A DNA stretch of 64,000 bases from NCBI RefSeq assembly GCF_022655055.1, contig NZ_CP093384.1:1798001-1862000 (forward strand), written 5' to 3'. The position numbers and the translations under genes are program-made. Shown piece by piece: positions 57,728 to 64,000 of this stretch; the stretch's first letter is position 1, and each line of letters begins with the position of its first letter. Under the pieces are notes generated by a model that saw only the letters and a list, made by a program, of their open reading frames with translations, did not search any database and had not been told where the DNA came from. The DNA is from Vagococcus sp. CY52-2. GTDB lineage: Bacteria; Bacillota; Bacilli; Lactobacillales; Vagococcaceae.

Positions 57728-59511
57728 TGGTGCTACTGAGGTTTAAAAATATAGGAAAAAAATGTTTTCCTTTTATCACTATTGTACTAATTGCACTATT
57801 TATTTTGTCACCTCAAATTAATATTCGCTTCATTCCTATTGGTTCTGATATTTCCTTTCATTACAATCGATTCTATGATTTATCAGAACAAATAAGAAGT
57901 GGCAACTACAATTATTTCATGTCATTATATGGTTTCAATACTAGTGGGAGAATTATTAATGCCTTATATGGGTATGATATCGCCTTTTTAAATGGGCTAA
58001 TACTTTTCTTTACACAGTCATGGTTAAAATTTCAACTCATCTCGTCCTTTATTTGCCTTGTGATTGCGGGGATAACCATGTATTTTTTAATGCGAACATT
58101 TGACTGTGACAAACGATTATCAACAGTTGGTTCAGTAATTTATATGGCATCTTCTCCTATTATGTATTACGTTAGAGCACTAGGTTTCTCTGGTTGGGGA
58201 GCGGCATTTCTTCCTTGTATTTTTATTCAAGCTATTCGCTCGATAAAAAATAAAGAAAAACCAATTAATCCCATTTTTTTGGGACTATCAATGAGTTTAC
58301 TAGTGAATACACATATACTTAGTGCTGTATTAGCTATATTGGCTATTATCCCTTTTTATCTAGTTAGTTTTATTCAGTCAGATAAAAAGTTAAATTGGAT
58401 AAAACAATTATCCCTATCTATCACTATTTTTACTCTACTATCTTTAAACACTTTAGCGGCTTACATTGATGTTTTTTTATCAAATAACATCTTACAACCT
58501 TTTATCCCAAATTCATTCATGAAAAATTCTACTTACATATCTATTACTGAAATGTATGGCAACCGAAATATTGGTATATTTTTTGGGTTCATTTTTTTAT
58601 TTCAACTCATTTACTTTATACGACATATAAAATATACAGATACACTAGATCGATTAATGACTACTATAGGCGGTGGATTTTTATTACTTTCAACTTCCTT
58701 ATTTCCATGGGATAGTATCATAGATACCTTTCCTTTTTTATCAATCATTCAATTTCCATTTCGTTTTTCAGTTATCTCTTATATTTTATTAATTCCGGTT
58801 TTTTTAAAAACCATTCATTCTATCGAACAACATATTTCTATTAAACAATTTAAAGCTATTTCCCTTTCCTTGATGATTCTCGTTAGCTTTATTCTGTTTG
58901 AAGCAAACAGTATCATGGTAAAAAATGCTCAAAGGTGGCAAGATGATCCTGTGGCAATGGGGAATAATCGTCCCAATCTAATTGAAAAAGACCCTGATAT
59001 GATTCGAAATAATCTTAGAGGAGCTGATTTGACAAAAATATTTGAGACGATTGAAAAAGGAACACCTGATTATCTCCCTATACCAAAAGAGACATCTAGC
59101 CAAGTTATTTATAGTGAAATGGACCCTTACGAAGTATATGAACAGGAAATCTTCAACAATCAAAAAAATATCACAACGACTGTACTGGAGAATGGATCCA
59201 TAAAACTTACTTGGGATAATAAAAAAAATGTGACTACAAAGAAACAACTTCCTTTAATTGTTTATGATCATAGCATCATTGAACTAAACGGTAAATTATT
59301 AACTAAATCAGATTATGAAACGTCAGATATAGGAAGTTTGATTATCACACCTAAGAATGGAAAAAATACTGTCATTTTATCTTACAAACCATTTGTTAAT
59401 ATGACTTATGTTATCTTTATTAAAATAGCGGCAACATTGCTTGTTCTCCTATACTGTGCAAGATATAGCTATCAATATTTTACCGATAAAAAGAAAAGAG
59501 AGATCTTATGA
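57727..59511 (+). CDS. Large multi-pass membrane protein, putative glycosyltransferase (YfhO-like)
   Basis: A 594-aa protein with roughly 11 membrane helices, a first extracellular loop IPIGSDISFHYNRFYDLSEQ rich in possible catalytic acids, and a C-terminal extracellular domain (about 420-565) before a last helix. The layout fits GT-C type transferases such as YfhO that take sugar from undecaprenyl phosphate to teichoic acids. No close family is certain. The ATG overlaps the previous stop (TGATG), and AAAGGAGG precedes it. Confidence 0.78.
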   Translation: MVLLRFKNIGKKCFPFITIVLIALFILSPQINIRFIPIGSDISFHYNRFYDLSEQIRSGNYNYFMSLYGFNTSGRIINALYGYDIAFLNGLILFFTQSWLKFQLISSFICLVIAGITMYFLMRTFDCDKRLSTVGSVIYMASSPIMYYVRALGFSGWGAAFLPCIFIQAIRSIKNKEKPINPIFLGLSMSLLVNTHILSAVLAILAIIPFYLVSFIQSDKKLNWIKQLSLSITIFTLLSLNTLAAYIDVFLSNNILQPFIPNSFMKNSTYISITEMYGNRNIGIFFGFIFLFQLIYFIRHIKYTDTLDRLMTTIGGGFLLLSTSLFPWDSIIDTFPFLSIIQFPFRFSVISYILLIPVFLKTIHSIEQHISIKQFKAISLSLMILVSFILFEANSIMVKNAQRWQDDPVAMGNNRPNLIEKDPDMIRNNLRGADLTKIFETIEKGTPDYLPIPKETSSQVIYSEMDPYEVYEQEIFNNQKNITTTVLENGSIKLTWDNKKNVTTKKQLPLIVYDHSIIELNGKLLTKSDYETSDIGSLIITPKNGKNTVILSYKPFVNMTYVIFIKIAATLLVLLYCARYSYQYFTDKKKREIL

Positions 59512-59948
59512 TTAAACTAAAACATTTTTTTACCCAAACGTTAGGTTTATCTGACACATTATTTGAATTATTTATGTATGTTGTGATGGGAGTCTTTACA
59601 ACAATCATCAATATTGTCATCTTCTATATAATGGAAAATTTGCTTCATGTTAATTACATTATTTCCAACGTGATTGCGTGGGTTTTTTCCGTTTTATTTG
59701 CTTACTTATCAAACAAAAAATATGTCTTCGCTCATGAAGATAATACATCATTCATTAATATGAAAGAGATGATGTCCTTTTTTTCATTTCGCTTTCTATC
59801 ACTTGGAATTGATACAGTTGTATTATTTGTACTAGTCCAATGGCTCAACCAACAACCACTTATCGCAAAAATTATTAGCAATATTGTCGTATTAATCGCC
59901 AATTATCTATTTAGTAAATTCATCATCTTTAAAAAACCATCCAACTAG
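59508..59948 (+). CDS. GtrA-like membrane protein
   Basis: A 146-aa protein with four membrane helices and the GtrA pattern (FMYVVMGVFTTIINIVIFY, then SNVIAWVFSVLFAYLSNKKYVF and the C-terminal FSKFIIF). GtrA-type proteins are thought to flip or position the lipid-linked sugar. The start overlaps the previous stop as ATGA, so all three proteins are likely made together. Confidence 0.9.
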   Translation: MIKLKHFFTQTLGLSDTLFELFMYVVMGVFTTIINIVIFYIMENLLHVNYIISNVIAWVFSVLFAYLSNKKYVFAHEDNTSFINMKEMMSFFSFRFLSLGIDTVVLFVLVQWLNQQPLIAKIISNIVVLIANYLFSKFIIFKKPSN

Positions 59949-59976
59949 GTCTTATAAACCTAATTGGATGGTTTTA
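59933..59976. terminator. Bidirectional terminator after the GtrA-like gene
   Basis: AAAACCATCCAA plus CTAGGT pair with ACCTAA plus TTGGATGGTTTT around CTTATAA. It serves the glycosylation cluster and the convergent RpiR gene. Confidence 0.83.
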
Positions 59977-60840
59977 CTTTTTGGATGTTCTTTTTTTATA
60001 TTCATCAACTAATTTTCTTGATTCTCGGATATTATCCATATTTTCATCATATTCTTCTAATACATAAACATGGAATAATAAATCAATTAAAATAAATTGA
60101 GACATCAACGAACTCGTCGCAGCGCTTCGAAGTTCTGCTTCTTTTGATTTCACTGTCTGCATAGAAACATCCACATGCTTGCTTAATGTACTCATCCCAA
60201 ATTGAGATATTCCAATCGTTTTTATCCCCTGCTCTTTTGCAATACGGTTTATCTCTAATACTTCAGAAGTTTCACCAGAATGCGATATGCCAATAAAAAT
60301 CGAATCTGGTGCAGCAGATGTTAAACTGGCTATTAACAAATGAATATCTGCTATGCAAATACACACCTTCCCTATACGATTCCACTTTTGAGCGATATTT
60401 TCAGCTACAAGATAAGATGACCCTATCCCATAAACATATACGAACGGTGCTTTAGAAATCAATTTTATCGCTTCTTTTAAAGTTTCTTCATTCACTAATT
60501 GAATGGTTTCTTGCATAGATTGATAAGCATTTCCTAATAATTTTGCCTTCACATCAGCCATTTTTTCAGTTGGTAAAATATCTGAATATTCTTTTGGAAC
60601 ATCCCACTGTCTCTCTGCAGATAACGCAATTTTTAACTCAGGAAAACTTGGAACATTAATGGATTTACAAAATCGAATCACAGATGCAGGACTGGTCTGA
60701 GATTCTTTAGCCAGCTCACTAGCTGTCATTTTTGTGACATCTTCTGGTCTTTCTAACACTAAGTTGGCAATTTTTTTTTCTGATTGTGTTAAATCATTAT
60801 AGATACTCTTGACTCTTTGATGAATATGTTTGCTTTTCAT
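59974..60840 (-). CDS. MurR/RpiR-family transcriptional regulator
   Basis: A 288-aa regulator with an N-terminal HTH (residues 1-75: MTASELAKESQTSPASVIRFCKSI) and a SIS sugar-phosphate domain (about 120-245: VYVYGIGSSYLVAENIAQKW, FIGISHSGETSEVLEI). RpiR proteins sense phosphorylated sugars or amino sugars. No sugar pathway genes are adjacent, so its target is unknown. GGAGGG precedes the ATG. Confidence 0.9.
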   Translation of the reverse strand: MKSKHIHQRVKSIYNDLTQSEKKIANLVLERPEDVTKMTASELAKESQTSPASVIRFCKSINVPSFPELKIALSAERQWDVPKEYSDILPTEKMADVKAKLLGNAYQSMQETIQLVNEETLKEAIKLISKAPFVYVYGIGSSYLVAENIAQKWNRIGKVCICIADIHLLIASLTSAAPDSIFIGISHSGETSEVLEINRIAKEQGIKTIGISQFGMSTLSKHVDVSMQTVKSKEAELRSAATSSLMSQFILIDLLFHVYVLEEYDENMDNIRESRKLVDEYKKRTSKK

Positions 60841-60912
60841 AAGTATCCCTCCAACCTACATAAGTTATTTACTTCTATTATACTATCATTAAATAGATAA
60901 AACTATCCAAAC

Positions 60913-60952
60913 AAAAAACTAGATACTTGATGTTACCTAAGTATCTAGCAAA
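60913..60952 (-). terminator. Terminator of the iron-siderophore ABC operon
   Basis: CTAGATACTT pairs with AAGTATCTAG on the minus strand and is followed by six T residues, just after the binding-protein gene. Confidence 0.87.
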
Positions 60953-60957
60953 TTATG

Positions 60958-61917
60958 TTATTTATATGCTGTTTCTACATCTTCCATCATGATTCTTGTT
61001 GACTCAATTCCACCTGCAGCTAAATACCAAACATCTGGTGTTAAACTAATCACTTTTCCTTCTTTGCCTGCTGTCGTTTCTTTTACTAAAGCATTTTCTG
61101 CTACATTATTTTTACTTGTATCCCCACCGATAGCTTTCGTACGGTCCACTACAAACAAAATATCTGGATTTTTTTCTAAAACATATTCATAGGATACTTC
61201 TTGTCCATGGGGAGACGGTTTTATGGTCTCATCTGCTGGTAACACACCAAAGCCTTCATAAACAATACCAAAACGTGATTCAGGTCCAAAAACTGATAAT
61301 GATCCTTCATTCACTAGACTCATCAATCCTTTTTTACCACTTTCTTTTGCTGTTTTTTCTAATGCTTCACGTTGTTTATTTAATGCGTCGACTTTTTCTT
61401 TAGCCACATCTTCTTTATCAAATACTGTTCCTAATGTTTCAATATTCGTCATTGTCGATTCCCACGCTTTTTTACTATCTACAGCAAGATACAATGTTGG
61501 CGCGATTTTTTCTAATTCTTTTTGCATATCTTGTTGACGTCCAGAAATAATAATTAAATCTGGTTGCATAGCATTTATTTTTTCCATATCCGGTTCTTTA
61601 ATACCACCTGATGATTCCACATTTTTGTAACTTGATAAATAACTAGGTAATGTTTTTAGTGGTGCACCTACAACAACGTCTGATTTTCCAAATTCTCTAA
61701 TCGTATCTAATGCTCCCATATCAAACACAACCACTTTTTTAGGGTGTGACGCTAACTCTAATGCTTTTCCATTACTGTCTGTCACCTTAACAACTTCTTG
61801 TTTTTCACTGGAAGTGTTGGTTGTTGTATCGGATGTTTTGGATGTCCCACATGCCCCCAACATCACTAACCCTATTATGGCTAAACTAACTAAACGCCAT
61901 TTTTTTAATCTCTTCAT
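60958..61917 (-). CDS. Iron-siderophore ABC transporter substrate-binding lipoprotein
   Basis: A 319-aa class III binding protein with a lipoprotein signal (VMLGAC, Cys23), then the FatB/CeuE/YclQ-type domain: KKVVVFDMGALDTIREFG, PDMEKINAMQPDLIIISGRQ and NPDILFVVDRTKAIGG. These proteins bind catecholate or hydroxamate siderophores or petrobactin. It is the last gene of the operon; AAGGAG is eight bases upstream. Confidence 0.9.
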   Translation of the reverse strand: MKRLKKWRLVSLAIIGLVMLGACGTSKTSDTTTNTSSEKQEVVKVTDSNGKALELASHPKKVVVFDMGALDTIREFGKSDVVVGAPLKTLPSYLSSYKNVESSGGIKEPDMEKINAMQPDLIIISGRQQDMQKELEKIAPTLYLAVDSKKAWESTMTNIETLGTVFDKEDVAKEKVDALNKQREALEKTAKESGKKGLMSLVNEGSLSVFGPESRFGIVYEGFGVLPADETIKPSPHGQEVSYEYVLEKNPDILFVVDRTKAIGGDTSKNNVAENALVKETTAGKEGKVISLTPDVWYLAAGGIESTRIMMEDVETAYK

Positions 61918-61935
61918 CCATCTATCTCCTTTTAT

Positions 61936-62694
61936 CTATTCATTAAAATATAAACAAAATCGTTTTCCCTCTAATTCACACACACGCATGTTCATATCAT
62001 ATAAGTCATCTAATACTTCTTTTGTGATAATCTCAGCAGTTGGTCCTGCTTTAAATACCTTCCCAGATTTCATCGCCACAATGTTATCCGCATAACTCGC
62101 TGCAAAATTAATATCATGCAACACAATCACCACAGTCTTATTTGCTTCATCAACTAACCGACGAATAGTTTTCATCAACATAACAGCATGATTCATATCC
62201 AAATTATTTAGTGGCTCATCTAAAAAAATGTACTCTGTATCTTGAGCAAGCACCATCGCAATGTAAGCTCGTTGCAATTGACCACCCGATAATGTATCAA
62301 TTGTATCACTTGCCAAATCATCTAATCCTAAATAAGACAAAGACTCATCTATTTTTTTTTCATCAATTTGTGTCAATCGACCCTTACTATGTGGAAATCG
62401 ACCAAAGGCTACCAGTTCTCTAACTGTTAAACGTAACTGAATCCCATTTGCTTGTTTTAGTATTGATAACTTTTTAGCAAGTTCATGTTGATTCCACGCC
62501 TTCACCTCCTCTCCATCTAAATAAATGCCACCTTGATCTTTATCAAGAAGCCGACTCATCATACCTAATAGTGTACTTTTCCCAGCACCATTTGGCCCAA
62601 TAAAAGCTGTCAACGTTTGTGGCACAATATCATAATCAACTGTATCAACCACACGTTTTTCACCATATTTTTTAACCACTTTTTCAATGTTCAT
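61936..62694 (-). CDS. Iron-siderophore ABC transporter ATPase
   Basis: A 252-aa FepC/YclP-type ATPase with GPNGAGKST (Walker A), LSGGQLQRAYIAMVLAQ and FLDEPLNNLDMNH. The start overlaps the previous permease stop as ATGA. It drives import with the two permeases and the lipoprotein of this operon. Confidence 0.94.
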   Translation of the reverse strand: MNIEKVVKKYGEKRVVDTVDYDIVPQTLTAFIGPNGAGKSTLLGMMSRLLDKDQGGIYLDGEEVKAWNQHELAKKLSILKQANGIQLRLTVRELVAFGRFPHSKGRLTQIDEKKIDESLSYLGLDDLASDTIDTLSGGQLQRAYIAMVLAQDTEYIFLDEPLNNLDMNHAVMLMKTIRRLVDEANKTVVIVLHDINFAASYADNIVAMKSGKVFKAGPTAEIITKEVLDDLYDMNMRVCELEGKRFCLYFNE

Positions 62695-63647
62695 TGTCGT
62701 GTTTTCCCCCTTTCAGAGAGCAATTTCCATATAAAGTACATGCCACCACTAAACTCAATCACAACACTCAACGTTGTGTTCATATGAAAGACATGTTCCA
62801 CTAAAAACTGACCTAACACAAGCATTAATATACTAAGTAGAGCGGCTAATGTAAACAGCCAGTAATGTTTGTATACAGGCAACCATTGATACGTCATGTT
62901 AGCCACTATAAAACCTAAAAAAGTAATAGGACCAATTAAAGCAGTTGATAAAGCTACACTCAAACTAATTAAAACTAAAATAAACCAACGAAATTTTTGG
63001 ACATTAACCCCTAAATTTATTGCCTGACAAGTCCCTAAATGAAAGACATCTAAAATAGGTGCTACTAACCAAAATAACAAAACAATTCCAATCACAATTG
63101 GAATGACAATATATAACAAAGACACGTCAACATTAGAAAAACTAGCAAATAATTTTCCTTGTAATTTATCGTATTCATTTGGATCCATTAATACTTGAAA
63201 AAACGTGCTAACACTTTTAAAAAATGTTCCTAAAACCATCCCTATCATGAGTAGTAAAAATAAATCTTGAGTTTCTTTCTTCAATAAAAAACCAAACAAT
63301 GTAACACTAAAAATGACCATTAGGCTAACATTTACCGCAAACATTAATAAGGGATGTGATGGTGATTGACCAAAATAAAAGAATAAAATAGTTTGAACTA
63401 ATACATACAATGAATCAAATCCTAAAATACTAGGCGTTAAAAAATGATTTTGTGTAATGGTTTGAAAACTAATAGTCGATAAACTGGTTAATAATCCCAC
63501 TATAATAAAAGCTAGTAATTTTTTCCCTCTAATAGATAACGCAAATTGCCAATTACCATATGTTTGATAAGTCATAAAGAAAGCGATACTAATTAATACG
63601 ATAATAACTAAGCAAATCACCCTTATATAAAGACTTTTTTGGCTCAT
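62691..63647 (-). CDS. Iron-siderophore ABC transporter permease (second)
   Basis: A 318-aa FecCD-type permease (FatC/YclO-like) with about nine membrane helices. GPITFLGFIVANMTYQWLP is the conserved coupling loop. It overlaps the neighbouring permease gene by four bases and the ATPase gene by four, so three genes form one tight unit. Confidence 0.92.
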   Translation of the reverse strand: MSQKSLYIRVICLVIIVLISIAFFMTYQTYGNWQFALSIRGKKLLAFIIVGLLTSLSTISFQTITQNHFLTPSILGFDSLYVLVQTILFFYFGQSPSHPLLMFAVNVSLMVIFSVTLFGFLLKKETQDLFLLLMIGMVLGTFFKSVSTFFQVLMDPNEYDKLQGKLFASFSNVDVSLLYIVIPIVIGIVLLFWLVAPILDVFHLGTCQAINLGVNVQKFRWFILVLISLSVALSTALIGPITFLGFIVANMTYQWLPVYKHYWLFTLAALLSILMLVLGQFLVEHVFHMNTTLSVVIEFSGGMYFIWKLLSERGKTRQ

Positions 63648-64000
63648 CTCTTTGCCCCCTTAACAAGTAATACGACAAAGATGATACTCCCTAAAGCACC
63701 AACAATTAAACTAACAGGTATTTCATATGGCGGATAAACTACACGAGATAAAATATCTGCCATCACTAAAAAAATACTCCCCGTAATAGCCGTCAACCAC
63801 AACGTCTCTTTCATATGATCACCTAGAAACACAGAAACAATATTTGGGATAATCACACCCAGAAATGGTAACCCTCCAATTGTAACCAAAATAACACTAC
63901 TAGCAATAGAAATTAATAATAGACCGATTAAATGAACAAATCTATAATTCATACCAACAGAAATAGAGAACTCTTCTCCCATTCCCACAATCGTAAATTG
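63644..64000 (-). CDS. Iron-siderophore ABC transporter permease (first, partial)
   Basis: The C-terminal 118 codons of a FecCD-type permease (FatD/YclN-like); the frame is open to the window end, so the N-terminus lies outside. GGLPFLGVIIPNIVSVFLGDHMK is the coupling region. An apparent internal start at 63988 (GTG) is not the real start, because upstream codons are in frame and the family is about 320 residues long. Confidence 0.88.
   Translation of the reverse strand, partial: QFTIVGMGEEFSISVGMNYRFVHLIGLLLISIASSVILVTIGGLPFLGVIIPNIVSVFLGDHMKETLWLTAITGSIFLVMADILSRVVYPPYEIPVSLIVGALGSIIFVVLLVKGAKR

Overview
The window is chromosomal DNA from a low-GC Gram-positive bacterium. Strong AGGAGG-type ribosome binding sites, dense operons, oppDFBCA gene order, several ECF vitamin transporters, a T-box aspS leader and the rnc-smc-HAD-ftsY cluster all fit the Lactobacillales. 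I infer an Enterococcaceae member (Vagococcus- or Enterococcus-like); this rests on protein style only, without a database search. I saw no rRNA, tRNA, CRISPR array, prophage or insertion sequence.

Layout. 1-360 is the start of a secreted protein cut by the window edge. 469-6884 (minus) is a thiamine salvage operon under a TPP riboswitch: a YkoEDC-type HMP/thiamine ECF transporter, tenA, thiW, thiM, thiE, thiD. 6951-10834 holds small membrane or unknown proteins (DUF308/HdeD-like, MgtC, DUF4396) and a secreted EEP-family phosphoesterase. 10863-20977 is a myo-inositol catabolic locus: iolA-B-C-D-E, a sodium/solute symporter, iolG and an orphan PTS IIB-like protein on the minus strand, facing a divergent DeoR-type regulator across a compact two-promoter region. 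21019-27355 is rnc-smc-HAD-ftsY. 27469-33128 is oppDFBCA. Then come a YitT protein, aspS with its T-box, a three-SH3b amidase and a 3D-domain wall protein.

39197-47546 carries a nucleoside deoxyribosyltransferase, a heterodimeric ABC exporter, a LURP-one-like protein, a YjjG-type nucleotidase, folT behind a THF riboswitch, mgsA, an MsmK-type sugar ATPase and a niacin-type ECF S component with a palindromic operator. 47630-51939 is rsmA-rnmV-tatD-metG. 52770-53564 is a decayed locus: an AEC-transporter start joined to a broken MmgE/PrpD gene. 53809-56631 is a TetR-DUF2871-ABC permease-ATPase module with two matching operator-like palindromes, resembling heme-efflux (HrtBA-type) loci. 56774-59948 is a three-component membrane glycosylation cluster (GtrB-like, large membrane protein, GtrA-like). 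59974-64000 has an RpiR regulator and a siderophore-type iron ABC importer cut by the window end.

Taken together the region is about nutrient scavenging: four ECF S components (YkoE, ThiW, FolT, NiaX-like), peptides, inositol and iron, each with its own RNA or protein switch. I did not find a clearly new system. The best candidates for closer study are the TetR/DUF2871/ABC module with duplicated operators, the orphan IIB-like protein in the iol operon, and the TPP leader with two successive terminators.
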